DNA of 64,000 nucleotides from Paenibacillus sp. BK033 (GTDB lineage Bacteria; Bacillota; Bacilli; Paenibacillales; Paenibacillaceae), in NCBI RefSeq assembly GCF_004345425.1, contig NZ_SLVP01000015.1:1-64000 (forward strand). Direction: 5' to 3'. Shown here in pieces: positions 34,650-42,457 of the stretch (positions are counted from its first letter, which is position 1; each line of letters opens with the position of its first letter). Position numbers and translations under genes: made by a program. The notes below the pieces were generated by a model. The model saw only the letters and a list, made by a program, of their open reading frames with translations. It had not been told where the DNA came from and ran no database searches.

Positions 34650-35534
34650 ATGGGGAAACAACTGTACGAGGCGATACGATTTCCGGATGAGACCTTTCCG
34701 TACATCATGTATACGCATACGATCCACCGCTCGATTCCCGAAGGCAGGGGTTTTAACGATCTGCACTGGCATGAAGAATTGCAAATCACGTTAGCGACCA
34801 AAGGGAATTTAACGATCCAGATTAACGGAATCGACTATCATTTACGTACGGGCCAGGCAATTTTTATCAACAAAAGCGTCCTTCACGTCGTGACTCACCT
34901 GACCGCCGAAGGCGAGTACGTCAGCTTTAACTTCCCGGAGAAACTGCTTGCCTTCTATTCCGATAGCGCCATGGAAAAAAACTACGTCCTTCCTTTTACC
35001 AACTCTTATCTGTTATCCTTCGAGATTAAAGGCGATACGGAGTGGCAAAAGCAAATTCTGCACATTCTCTGGGCCATGAAAACGGAATTCGAGATCAAAA
35101 AAAGCTGGGGATGGCAGTATGGGATATCGATCAGAACCGTTCAGTTATGGTTGATTCTCATCTCGAATATATCGCTGCCGTCGGAAGCATCCTCCAAGCG
35201 TAACCGGCTGAAGCAAGAGAGGCTCCAGCTCATGCTTAGCTTTATTCATCAGAACTATTCCAACCCGATAACGTTGAAAGAGATTGCCGATGCCGCGCAT
35301 TTAAGCGTGTCGGAGTGTACGCGCAGCTTTAAAACCAGCATTCATATGACTCCTTACTCGTACCTCATGAAGTACCGGATTAACAAAAGCTGCGAGCTGC
35401 TGCAGTCGACGGAATATACGATAACCGAAATCGCCAGCAAAGTTGGCTTCAATCATGTGAACCATTATATCCAGGCCTTCAAAAAGGATCGCGAGCTTAC
35501 GCCTAAAGAATTCCGTAAAAACAGAACGGAGTAG
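34650..35534 (+). CDS. AraC-family regulator with cupin domain
   Basis: 294 residues. The N-terminal half is an AraC-type cupin (HWHEELQITLATKGNLTIQINGIDYHLRTGQAIFINKSVLHV) and the C-terminal 100 residues form the two helix-turn-helix units (ITLKEIADAAHLSVSECTRSFKTSIHMTPYSYLMKYRI; YTITEIASKVGFNHVNHYIQAFKKDRELTPKEFRKN). It is divergent from the EamA transporter, the likely target, with the intergenic region of 148 bases holding the repeated motif GGATAT/AATATCC. It has an AAGGAG ribosome site and a strong terminator. Confidence 0.9.
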   Translation: MGKQLYEAIRFPDETFPYIMYTHTIHRSIPEGRGFNDLHWHEELQITLATKGNLTIQINGIDYHLRTGQAIFINKSVLHVVTHLTAEGEYVSFNFPEKLLAFYSDSAMEKNYVLPFTNSYLLSFEIKGDTEWQKQILHILWAMKTEFEIKKSWGWQYGISIRTVQLWLILISNISLPSEASSKRNRLKQERLQLMLSFIHQNYSNPITLKEIADAAHLSVSECTRSFKTSIHMTPYSYLMKYRINKSCELLQSTEYTITEIASKVGFNHVNHYIQAFKKDRELTPKEFRKNRTE

Positions 35535-35545
35535 CAAAGCATAAT

Positions 35546-35571
35546 AAAACCGCCAAGCCTTGGCGGTTTTT
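35546..35571 (+). terminator. Terminator of the AraC gene
   Basis: An 11-base perfect stem (AAAACCGCCAA with TTGGCGGTTTT) followed by T residues, right after the stop. Confidence 0.85.
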
Positions 35572-35577
35572 CCTTGT

Positions 35578-35723
35578 CTATTTGTCCTGCAAAGTCAGGT
35601 AAGCCAATTCCGCTTCGGTAAAACGAATCTCATCGGCTTTTAAGGAATCCTCCAGCTGCTCACGGTAATGCCTTTCTCCGCCGCGAGTGTACGGATGCGA
35701 TCCCATTTATTCCGGTTGATCTC
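35578..35723 (-). pseudogene. Remnant of an aldo/keto reductase gene (C-terminal part)
   Basis: On the minus strand one frame reads NRNKWDRIRTLAAEKGITVS and then stops; a second frame continues with EQLEDSLKADEIRFTEAELAYLTL to TAG at 35578-35580. These two pieces match the end of aldo/keto reductases, where KWxRIRxLAAEKGxTVSQIALAY is separated from EQLxxSLKADEIxLTxxEL by some 25 residues. Here the pieces are almost adjacent, so an internal deletion joined them out of frame, and the 5' part of the gene is missing. The rest of 35535-35907 has no gene that I can see. Confidence 0.6.
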
Positions 35724-35907
35724 TCAATAAACAATCATCACAGACCTCCATCTCCACTTCACCCCATGTAGGGAGGCCAGCTGCTCCCAATCGTTTATTA
35801 ACGTATTGTTAAGTTTATAAAAAAAGGTAAGTAGTGTTGCAACCTTTCTTGGAATAGCCCGTCTATGAGGAAGGAACGTTCCAAAAACTTGATGAGGTGA
35901 TTCCAGC

Positions 35908-36576
35908 ATGACGAAAAAATTCAAATTCGTTACTTTAGCAGCTACCGCCGTACTTACCCTGTCCATTGCAGGACAGAGCTTTGCGGCAACCAATCCGTTC
36001 TCGGATATTGCCAATGTACCTGCTAAGGATAAAATTACGGCTTTGCAAAATAAAGGCCTGGTGCAAGGCGTTGGCGAGGACCGCTATTTCCCGGATGCAA
36101 CGCTAACTGCAGCACAAGGTATTCAGCTTATTGTCAATGCTCTTGATTTGAACATCGATACGCTTCGTTTCTTCAAAGAGCCTCATGCTACGGACTATTT
36201 CCCGAAAGCGGACGATAATGCCTGGTATGCGGATGCGCTTATCATTGCGGCAAACAATAACATTGGCTTGCCGAACGATCTGGATCCTAACAAAACATGG
36301 ACCAAAGAAGAATTCACTCACCAGCTTATCCTTGCCATTGAGCAGCATAGCAATCTGCCGATGATTAAGATTGCTCCGGTGGAATTTAGCGACCAAGACG
36401 AGGTATCCATCGCGTACGACGGTTCCATCCAAAGGGCGCTTGTTCTGAAAATCGCCGAGCTTGACCAGGATGGCAACTTCAATCCTACTGACGATATTAC
36501 CCGCGCGGATGCAGCCGTACTCATTTACAATGCGCTTGCTTATATCGGTGAAGCTCCCGCTCCATCGGCTGAATAA
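35908..36576 (+). CDS. Secreted S-layer-homology (SLH) domain protein
   Basis: 222 residues with a signal peptide ending near AGQSFAA and then three SLH repeats: NPFSDIANVPAKDKITALQNKGLVQGVGEDRYFPDATLTAAQGIQLIVNAL, then the region WYADALIIAANNNIGL, and IQRALVLKIAELDQDGNFNPTDDITRADAAVLIYNAL. SLH domains anchor proteins to pyruvylated secondary cell-wall polymer. With no further domain, this protein may be a small cell-wall-bound component or a regulator of wall anchoring. GAGGTG precedes the ATG, and a terminator follows. Confidence 0.9.
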   Translation: MTKKFKFVTLAATAVLTLSIAGQSFAATNPFSDIANVPAKDKITALQNKGLVQGVGEDRYFPDATLTAAQGIQLIVNALDLNIDTLRFFKEPHATDYFPKADDNAWYADALIIAANNNIGLPNDLDPNKTWTKEEFTHQLILAIEQHSNLPMIKIAPVEFSDQDEVSIAYDGSIQRALVLKIAELDQDGNFNPTDDITRADAAVLIYNALAYIGEAPAPSAE

Positions 36577-36588
36577 TGGTTGAAGAAG

Positions 36589-36617
36589 AACAGCTGGCCA
36601 TCTGGCCAGCTGTTTTT
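36589..36617 (+). terminator. Terminator of the SLH gene
   Basis: A perfect stem (AACAGCTGGCC with GGCCAGCTGTT) followed by a T-run. Confidence 0.85.
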
Positions 36618-36726
36618 GTGTTGCTCCTTTTTGTAGGATACCCTGTGCATAAGGCCGGATAAATTATCCATAATAATACATGCAATATGATTTAATTATG
36701 CATAAGGATAAGAGGAGCAGATAAAC

Positions 36727-37374
36727 GTGAAAATCAAATGGATGCTGGCCTTACTTTTAACCTTTGGGCTCGTTATTAGCTTGAGTCCGGCAGGTATATC
36801 CGCTCAGGGCGCTAAGGAACGGAAAGCGGAATGCATAACTCCGCAAATGGTCCAATTAAAAACGGATATGCAGAGGGTTTGGATCGACCATACGATTTGG
36901 ACGAGAAGCTATATCGTAAGCGCGATATCGAATCGTTACGATCAGCAGGACGTTTTAGACCGGCTTTTAAGAAACCAACAGGACATAGGCAATGTGATTA
37001 AGCCCTACTATGGGGAAGCTGCCGGGAATAAGCTTGCTGACATATTGAGAGAACATATTATGATCGCAGCAAAAATCGTAGCGGCTGCCAAAGCCAACAA
37101 ACAAGACGAAGTGAAGAAGTTAGAGGCGGATTGGCATAAAAACGCGGATGATATCGCCGCATTTTTAAGCTCCGCAAATCCGAACTGGTCGTTCAAAACC
37201 CTGCAAGATATGCTGTACACTCACCTTCAGCTTATTACGGAGATCGTGCTGGACTGTATTAAGGGAGATTGGAAAGCAGATATTGCAGCCACGGATAAGA
37301 ATGAAACACATATGATCCATCTGGCGGACATACTGACGGAAGGCATTATCAAGCAGTTCCCGGATAAGTTTTAG
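36727..37374 (+). CDS. Secreted helical protein of a Bacillus/Paenibacillus family
   Basis: 215 residues from GTG (AGAGGAG ribosome site). It has a signal peptide (WMLALLLTFGLVISLSPAGISA) and a mature all-helical domain: MQRVWIDHTIWTRSYIVSAIS, RLLRNQQDIGNVIKPYYGEAAGNKL, ADDIAAFLSSANPNWSF and MIHLADILTEGIIKQFPDKF. This pattern belongs to a secreted family that I remember as common in Bacillus and Paenibacillus and often loosely annotated as glycosyltransferase or kinase without support. I infer a helical bundle, possibly metal-binding through the H, D and E residues. Function unknown. A terminator follows. Confidence 0.8.
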   Translation: MKIKWMLALLLTFGLVISLSPAGISAQGAKERKAECITPQMVQLKTDMQRVWIDHTIWTRSYIVSAISNRYDQQDVLDRLLRNQQDIGNVIKPYYGEAAGNKLADILREHIMIAAKIVAAAKANKQDEVKKLEADWHKNADDIAAFLSSANPNWSFKTLQDMLYTHLQLITEIVLDCIKGDWKADIAATDKNETHMIHLADILTEGIIKQFPDKF

Positions 37375-37399
37375 ATGATTGAAATTAATATTTTGTACG

Positions 37400-37430
37400 A
37401 AGAGGCTCCTTCATCTTGGAGCCTCTTTTT
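37400..37430 (+). terminator. Terminator after the secreted helical protein
   Basis: AAGAGGCTCC pairs with GGAGCCTCTT followed by TTT. Confidence 0.8.
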
Positions 37431-37512
37431 ATATTTCCAAACTTTACAGTTATCGGACAATGCCTGCCTATCATAGGCTTCATAAGCTGCAAATATGGGA
37501 GGGTGGTTACAA

Positions 37513-38334
37513 TTGAATGGATTTGTAACGCGTTCGCTAGATGAGGTTCGATTCTGGTCCAGAATTATGAAAGAGCATTCGCTTTTCTTAAAACTCGGAT
37601 TTCGCTGCGATGACACCCAGCTCATTCAAGAGGCTAACGGATATTACTCCGTGTTTGAACAGATTGAAACCAAAGCGCATCAATATAATGCTAACACTGA
37701 CCCTCAAACCATTAGGGCATTTAATGCAGAGGTCTATAATGCAGCCGTTCATATATATGTTTTTAAACGCAAGGTGCTTGGTTTAATCATTAACTGCAAG
37801 CTCCCTGGCGCAAACAACTTCCCTCTCTTGGTAGATCATACCAGCAGAGAAGCCAACTACTTTAGAAACCGTCTCGCCGAACTAAATAACGGTCAGTTGG
37901 AACCGCTGCATGATGCTATTATCGATGAGAATGTATTCTTCTTGAAAATCATGGCTGACCACGCCAAATTCATAGGGCATTTACTTGATCCTTCAGAACG
38001 GAAATTAGTCGAGCAAGCACGGGAATTTAGCAATGATTTTGATACCTTGCTTTGGCAGGCTCAGGATTTAAGCTCCATGAGACCCCAGTCACAAACCCAA
38101 CCCTTATTGACTCAATTTTTGGATCAGAATCGTGTTTCCGTTGTCAGCCTTCGTGATTTTAAGAAGACGGCCCGGGATCTTATCGAGGCTTGCCGCATTA
38201 AGAGTATCATTCATCCTTTGCTTGCCGATCATGTTTATAGGGAAGCCGAGCGCTTCCTGGAAATTATCGATATGTTCGAAAATCATTTGAAAGGGAATAG
38301 GCCGCCGGATTTTGATTATCATTCATTGCATTGA
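37513..38334 (+). CDS. DUF2935 domain protein
   Basis: 273 residues from a TTG at 37513; GGGAGGGTGG lies six bases before it and inside the alternative ORF that starts at 37495. The family consists of two repeats of a four-helix, ferritin-like bundle. Here the first has EVRFWSRIMKEHSLFLKLGF and the second, SREANYFRNRLAEL...HDAIIDENVFFLKIMADHAKFIGHLLD; the E and H residues in EVRFW, KEHSLF and ADHAKFI are candidates for a metal site. Many Bacillus spore-forming species have such proteins with unknown function. It is convergent with the P-loop kinase and shares a terminator. Confidence 0.85.
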   Translation: MNGFVTRSLDEVRFWSRIMKEHSLFLKLGFRCDDTQLIQEANGYYSVFEQIETKAHQYNANTDPQTIRAFNAEVYNAAVHIYVFKRKVLGLIINCKLPGANNFPLLVDHTSREANYFRNRLAELNNGQLEPLHDAIIDENVFFLKIMADHAKFIGHLLDPSERKLVEQAREFSNDFDTLLWQAQDLSSMRPQSQTQPLLTQFLDQNRVSVVSLRDFKKTARDLIEACRIKSIIHPLLADHVYREAERFLEIIDMFENHLKGNRPPDFDYHSLH

Positions 38335-38352
38335 GCTTCCTTTAGTTATTTG

Positions 38353-38384
38353 AACAACAGCCGGTCACTGTGACCGGCTGTTGT
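38353..38384. terminator. Bidirectional terminator
   Basis: A 15-base stem (AACAACAGCCGGTCA with TGACCGGCTGTTGTT) with a three-base loop lies between the convergent DUF2935 and kinase genes and overlaps the end of the kinase frame. Confidence 0.85.
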
Positions 38385-38889
38385 TTAACTGTTCATATAA
38401 TGTCTCTAAGCTTTCGGAAACCGTTTGATGAGCGGTGTCAATGACGATATGATGTCGGTCCCAAGGGTCGTACTGCCGGTTCCTGACCTGCTCCCATGCA
38501 GGTAGAACAAAGCCGGGAATATCGGCTTCGCGCGTTTCGACTCGATGCCTGTGTTCGCGTTCGTCGGAGCAGACCACTTCGATTTCCACAAACGGAGTAT
38601 CAAGAGATTCCGCCACGTTGCGCCAAGCCTCGCGCGTTATTTGGATGGGATTGACCGTATCCGCTATCACGTCAAGACCCAACCGGAGATTCTGCGATGC
38701 AATCGCATAACACACCATGTAACCCTGAGGTCCATCGACGAGCATTCCCGCTTCCCGCATAGCCTGCTCCACGACATCTACCCGGAGATACGCAGCCCGC
38801 TGCTCCCTGGCCAAAGCCGACGATAAAGTTGTCTTCCCGGCGCCCGGCAGCCCGCTAAATATGTAAAGTATATAACTCCCCTCCTTCAC
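38365..38889 (-). CDS. P-loop kinase-like ATP-binding protein
   Basis: 174 residues with a Walker A motif (FSGLPGAGKTTLSSALA) at the very start, an Asp-Val pair (LRVDVVEQAM) and a late arginine-rich lid (REHRHRVETR), the layout of AAA_33-type small-molecule kinases related to zeta toxin and shikimate kinase folds. The only standard start is GTG at 38889, which has no ribosome site in front; instead AAGGAGGGG lies within the first codons, about eight bases before an ATA (38871) at which family members would begin (LYIFSGLPG). The true start may therefore be AUA, or the sequence may carry an error. Substrate unknown. Confidence 0.8.
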   Translation of the reverse strand: MKEGSYILYIFSGLPGAGKTTLSSALAREQRAAYLRVDVVEQAMREAGMLVDGPQGYMVCYAIASQNLRLGLDVIADTVNPIQITREAWRNVAESLDTPFVEIEVVCSDEREHRHRVETREADIPGFVLPAWEQVRNRQYDPWDRHHIVIDTAHQTVSESLETLYEQLNNSRSQ

Positions 38890-38912
38890 TTATGTCGAAA
38901 AAGATAGACACA

Positions 38913-38985
38913 AAAATCCCTCCGGTCGACAAAGCCGTGTTCAGGTTTGCCCAACCTGACCGCGCTGTCTTCCGCGAGGGATTTT
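38913..38985 (-). terminator. Nested hairpin terminator of the MarR gene
   Basis: An outer stem (AAAATCCCTC at 38913-38922 with GAGGGATTTT at 38976-38985) encloses an inner perfect stem TCAGGTT/AACCTGA (38941-38959). It overlaps the stop of the minus-strand MarR gene. The size, 73 bases, and the nested form are unusual for a simple terminator. Confidence 0.6.
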
Positions 38986-39442
38986 ATTTTGCCGATGAGC
39001 TTTCGTTAATCTGATGAAGCAGCTTCTGGATCGCTCCGTTCAATACGCCGATTTCCGCTTCGGACATCCCGCTCGCTTCAAGAAGCGACATCGGCACGCA
39101 CATCGATTGATCCTTAAGCGCAATTCCTTTGTCGGTAATCCGGATATGCAGGACCCGCTCGTCTTCCTTCGAACGTTCCCGCCGGACAAGTCCCGCAGCT
39201 TCCATTCGTTTCAGCATCGGCGTCAGCGTACCGGAATCCAAGACCAATTGCTCGCTAATATCTTTGACCGACATCGTCTCATGCTCCCATAACGCAAGCA
39301 GCACCAGGTATTGAGGGTAAGTTAAGTCCAAATCGTCCAGCAGCGGACGGTACATCCGGAAAATAGCTCTCGAGCACGCATATAACGAAAAACATAAATG
39401 GGCATCCAAAGGTATATGAGGTCCTTGATTATCTTGTTTCAT
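38984..39442 (-). CDS. OhrR-like MarR-family peroxide/thiol-sensing repressor
   Basis: 152 residues with the MarR winged helix (LTYPQYLVLLALWEHETMSVKDISEQLVLDSGTLTPMLKRMEAAGLVRRERSKEDERVLHIRITDKG). The N-terminal LCFSLYACSRAIFRMYRPLL carries C17, which aligns with the peroxide-reactive Cys15 of Bacillus subtilis OhrR. In that family oxidation of this Cys releases DNA. No ohr gene is adjacent; instead tpx and trxB lie upstream. AGAGGAGGG is the ribosome site. A candidate palindromic operator at 39476-39488 lies just upstream. It may also act on the ATTTG-N4-CAAAT palindromes at 41.15-41.35 kb. Confidence 0.88.
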   Translation of the reverse strand: MKQDNQGPHIPLDAHLCFSLYACSRAIFRMYRPLLDDLDLTYPQYLVLLALWEHETMSVKDISEQLVLDSGTLTPMLKRMEAAGLVRRERSKEDERVLHIRITDKGIALKDQSMCVPMSLLEASGMSEAEIGVLNGAIQKLLHQINESSSAK

Positions 39443-39475
39443 CGGTCATCCCTCCTCTAACGTTTCCTCGTTCTT

Positions 39476-39488
39476 CGACAGTCTGTCG
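39476..39488. promoter_or_regulatory. Candidate operator upstream of the MarR gene
   Basis: CGACAGTCTGTCG is a perfect 13-base palindrome 34 bases before the MarR start codon. It differs from the palindromes at 41.15-41.35 kb, so the two sets may be read by different regulators. Confidence 0.45.
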
Positions 39489-39569
39489 CCCTTCATATTA
39501 CATCCCTTTTTCCAAAAAAACAATGCAGCGCTAAGCTGCAAGACGGATACTGCTTAACCATGACAGAAA

Positions 39570-39600
39570 AGCCCTTTGAGCGAATGCCGGTCAAAGGGCT
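39570..39600 (-). terminator. Terminator of tpx
   Basis: A perfect stem AGCCCTTTGA with TCAAAGGGCT, 26 bases after the tpx stop. Confidence 0.75.
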
Positions 39601-39625
39601 CTGCATCTTCCTGCGGATTGGCCGC

Positions 39626-40147
39626 TTACCGAGCCAGCTCGCGCAGCGCAGCAAGAGCGGCATCGTAATTCGGATGATCCGACATCTCACCCAAATACTC
39701 CACATAGCGGATCGTATCGTCGGCGTCGACGATAAAGATGGCGCGTTGATCCAGCTGCAGTTCTTTGATCAGCACGCCATACGCCTCGCCGAAGCTGCGG
39801 TGTTTATAATCCGACAAAGTGATCACGCGCTCGATGCCGGCAGTTGCGCAAAACCGGCTTTGCGCGAACGGCAAGTCAACCGAGATCGTCAATACGACCA
39901 CGCCATCGCCCAGCTTCGACGCCTCTTGATTGAACCGGCGCGTTTGCGCGTCGCAAACGTCGGTGTCCAGCGAAGGCACGACGGAAATAAGCTTGATGTG
40001 GCCTGTATAGTCGGAGAGGCTTGCTTCGGTCATAAGATCTTTATTAATGGTGAACGCGGGAGCCTTGTCCCCGACCTTCAACTCCGGACCTACCAGCGTA
40101 ATCGGTTGTCCGCCTACGGTTGCTTTACCTGTGCGTTCTTGTGTCAT
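39626..40147 (-). CDS. tpx: Thiol peroxidase (Tpx-type peroxiredoxin)
   Basis: 173 residues, full length. The peroxidatic cysteine is C65 in SLDTDVCDAQTRRFNQEA and the resolving cysteine C100 in QSRFCATAGIERVITLSD, both typical for atypical two-Cys Tpx proteins. The active-site Pro/Thr stretch is VVPSLDTDVC. The enzyme reduces hydrogen and lipid peroxides, taking electrons from thioredoxin. It is 52 bases downstream of trxB in the same direction, consistent with an operon supplying the reducing system. Its start is ATG at 40147 with an AGGTTATTTCTC-type site. Confidence 0.96.
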   Translation of the reverse strand: MTQERTGKATVGGQPITLVGPELKVGDKAPAFTINKDLMTEASLSDYTGHIKLISVVPSLDTDVCDAQTRRFNQEASKLGDGVVVLTISVDLPFAQSRFCATAGIERVITLSDYKHRSFGEAYGVLIKELQLDQRAIFIVDADDTIRYVEYLGEMSDHPNYDAALAALRELAR

Positions 40148-40199
40148 GAGAAATAACCTCCATTAGATCATTTTTTTAATGTGCTGTTATAAGTTTGAA

Positions 40200-41126
40200 T
40201 TAGTGCTGCTCAAACAAGAAGCTTTCGCAATCCAACGCCGCTTTGCAGCCGCTGCCCGCTGACGTGATCGCCTGACGGTAGATCGGATCCATAACGTCTC
40301 CGCAGGCGAATATGCCGGGAACGTTCGTGCGGGAAGTTCCCGGAACGACTTCCACGTAGCCTTGCTCGTCGGTTTGGATCTGCCCGCCTAAGAACGCGGT
40401 GTTCGGACGATGCCCGATTGCAAGGAAGATTCCGTCGGTTTCCAGCACCTCTTCCTCACCCGTCGCGTTGTTGCGAACTTTGAGAGCGGTCACCCCTTTG
40501 TCGCCGGACAATACCTCCAGCGGGGTCGCGTTAAGGCTCCATGAGATTTTGGCGTTTCCGCGCGCGCGATCCTGCATGATCTGGGAAGCCCGAAGATCCT
40601 CTCTGCGATGCACGACGCGAACCTCGGAAGCGAATCGCGTTAAGAACAACGCCTCCTCCATCGCGGTGTCGCCGCCGCCGATGACGATAATTTTTTTGTT
40701 GCGGAAAAAGAATCCGTCGCAGGTTGCGCATGTGCTAACCCCTTGGCCGATATTTTCGACTTCGCCGGGAATGCCAACCATTTTCGCGGAAGCGCCGGTC
40801 GATAGGATTACCGCGTCCGCCGTTATTTCGGTGCCGCCTTCCAGGTATAACGTGAACGGACGTTTCGAGGCATCCACGCGGGTTACGAAGCCGGATTGAA
40901 ATCTCACGCCGAATCGCTCGGCTTGCTTACGCATATTATCCATGAGCTCCGGTCCCGTGATTCCGTCGGGAAAACCGGGGAAGTTCTCGACCTCCGTCGT
41001 TGTTGTTAATTGTCCGCCCGGCTGCGATCCTTCGATAATAAGCGGAGAAAGGTTCGCCCTAGCCAAGTAAATCGCTGCCGTTAGTCCCGCAGGACCTGTT
41101 CCGATAATAACCGTTTGTTGATGCAT
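40200..41126 (-). CDS. trxB: Thioredoxin reductase
   Basis: 308 residues from the ATG at 41126 with GAGGAGG eight bases upstream; a frame extends 16 codons further without reason. The FAD motif VIIGTGPAGLTAAIYLARANL, redox-active C133 and C136 in STCATCDGFF, the NADPH motif VIGGGDTAMEEALFLT and the C-terminal GIFACGDVMDPIYRQAI FAD site mark a low-molecular-weight thioredoxin reductase. It delivers electrons to thioredoxin for Tpx. The transcript starts at a promoter within the palindrome-rich region at 41148-41221. Confidence 0.96.
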   Translation of the reverse strand: MHQQTVIIGTGPAGLTAAIYLARANLSPLIIEGSQPGGQLTTTTEVENFPGFPDGITGPELMDNMRKQAERFGVRFQSGFVTRVDASKRPFTLYLEGGTEITADAVILSTGASAKMVGIPGEVENIGQGVSTCATCDGFFFRNKKIIVIGGGDTAMEEALFLTRFASEVRVVHRREDLRASQIMQDRARGNAKISWSLNATPLEVLSGDKGVTALKVRNNATGEEEVLETDGIFLAIGHRPNTAFLGGQIQTDEQGYVEVVPGTSRTNVPGIFACGDVMDPIYRQAITSAGSGCKAALDCESFLFEQH

Positions 41127-41147
41127 CGTGTATTCCTCCTCATTTTC

Positions 41148-41176
41148 ATTTGCCAGCAAATTATTTGCGCACAAAT
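41148..41176. promoter_or_regulatory. Pair of ATTTG-N4-CAAAT palindromes in the trxB leader
   Basis: ATTTGCCAGCAAAT (41148-41161) and ATTTGCGCACAAAT (41163-41176) are spaced 15 bases start to start and lie just downstream of the trxB -10 box. A protein bound here would block transcription. Confidence 0.6.
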
Positions 41177-41187
41177 CTTATGAACCA

Positions 41188-41221
41188 ATCATACTCATTC
41201 CGAATTACTTTGTCAACAAAT
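41188..41221 (-). promoter_or_regulatory. trxB promoter with a third palindrome
   Basis: On the minus strand TTGACA (41211-41216) and TATGAT (41188-41193) are separated by 17 bases. CTTTG-TCAA-CAAAT (41208-41221), one mismatch from the repeat consensus, covers the -35. Confidence 0.75.
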
Positions 41222-41321
41222 TAATTTTAAACAACTTAAATTCGAATGCAGCCCAACTGCTCAAATATCCATATTTTTATCCCTACATTAAAGTGCTTTA
41301 TCGGCAAAACTTTTTAATTTA

Positions 41322-41355
41322 ATTTGTTGACAAATGATTTGTATGCAAATAATAT
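41322..41355 (+). promoter_or_regulatory. Alpha/beta hydrolase promoter overlapped by two palindromes
   Basis: TTGACA (41327-41332) and TAATAT (41350-41355) are 17 bases apart. ATTTG-TTGA-CAAAT (41322-41335) and ATTTG-TATG-CAAAT (41337-41350) cover the whole promoter. The middle section 41222-41321 is AT-rich and otherwise without features. Confidence 0.8.
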
Positions 41356-41439
41356 GAAGGAGCAAACAAACCAAAACTTACCACGGCAAGGAGGCGCAAT
41401 TTTTCGGTTCGTACAATCCACATTTCTAAGGAGGAAATT

Positions 41440-42393
41440 ATGATGAAAAGGCTAACAAGCAATAAGGTATTAACACTGTCGCTCGCAATTGCGCTTATCG
41501 GTACGGGAACGGGAATCGGAGCCAGCCTCATGAAACCGCATGTCGCGGAAGCGCAGCATTATTCGTCCGGTGTCGTAAATACGGGCAGCGGCCATTATGT
41601 AACGGTTGGCAGCAACGTGAAGCTGTACGTCGAAGACGTAGGCGAAGGTAAACCCGTTGTCTTCATTCACGGATGGCCGGCCAATCACGAAATGTACGAA
41701 TACCAGCAAACCGAGCTGCCTGAAAAAGGCATTCGATTCATCGGAATCGACCTGCGCGGTTTCGGTAAATCCGATCATCCTTACGATGGTTACGATATGG
41801 ATACCTTCGCGGACGACGTGCGCCAGGTTATCGACAAGCTGGAATTAAAGGACGTAACGCTTGCCGGCTTCTCGATGGGCGGTACGGTTGCGACAAATTA
41901 CATGATTAGACATAAAGGACATGCGGTGTCCAAGCTGATGCTGTTCGGAGCCGCTTCCCCCAGCTGGAGCCAGCGCGAAGGCTATCCATACGGCATTATG
42001 CGGAAGGATATCGATAACATCGTAGCCAATCTGAAGGCGGATCGCCCGAACATGCTGAAAAGCTTCGGCGACGACTTCTTCTACAAGCAGCCAAGTCCGG
42101 CATTCCGGGCATGGTTTGATCAAATGGGTCAATCTTCGGATGCCCGCGCGACGATCGAAAGCATTCAATCGGTCGCCGAAACGGATCTGCGCGCCGGCTT
42201 GAAAACAATCAGCGTACCTACCCTTATCTTGCACGGCGTTCACGATAACGCGGTCCCGTTCGCCATCGCGGAACAGCTGCATAAGGGCATTCGGAACTCT
42301 ACGCTTGTTCCGTTCCAAAACAGCGGCCACGGTCTCTTCTACGAAGAAAAAGACAAATTCAACGAGGAAATCGTCAAATTCGTTAATCCATAA
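41440..42393 (+). CDS. Secreted alpha/beta hydrolase (haloperoxidase-like)
   Basis: 317 residues with an AAGGAGG ribosome site and a signal peptide (LTLSLAIALIGTGTGIGASLM, cleavage near AEA). The mature part is an alpha/beta hydrolase: oxyanion-hole motif HGWPANHEMYEYQQTELPEKGIRFIGIDLRGFGKS, nucleophile Ser in LAGFSMGGT, Asp in HGVHDNAVPF and His in SGHGLFYEE. This matches non-heme chloroperoxidase-type serine hydrolases, which in nature mostly act as esterases or perhydrolases. Divergent from trxB and controlled by the same palindrome set, so it is likely to be part of the oxidant or xenobiotic response. Confidence 0.9.
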   Translation: MMKRLTSNKVLTLSLAIALIGTGTGIGASLMKPHVAEAQHYSSGVVNTGSGHYVTVGSNVKLYVEDVGEGKPVVFIHGWPANHEMYEYQQTELPEKGIRFIGIDLRGFGKSDHPYDGYDMDTFADDVRQVIDKLELKDVTLAGFSMGGTVATNYMIRHKGHAVSKLMLFGAASPSWSQREGYPYGIMRKDIDNIVANLKADRPNMLKSFGDDFFYKQPSPAFRAWFDQMGQSSDARATIESIQSVAETDLRAGLKTISVPTLILHGVHDNAVPFAIAEQLHKGIRNSTLVPFQNSGHGLFYEEKDKFNEEIVKFVNP

Positions 42394-42403
42394 TGAACAA
42401 TGG

Positions 42404-42433
42404 AACAACCCGCCGGCTAGCCGGCGGGTTGTT
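42404..42433. terminator. Perfect 30-base palindromic terminator
   Basis: A perfect inverted repeat with no unpaired loop bases, AACAACCCGCCGGCT and its complement, follows the hydrolase stop and precedes the convergent DUF1232 gene. Confidence 0.85.
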
Positions 42434-42457
42434 TGCAGTTTCCGATATCTATTTACA

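Noticed and set aside
37371..37625. 84-residue minus-strand frame over the DUF2935 start
   Set aside because: Runs through a terminator and into a gene on the other strand; no supporting features.
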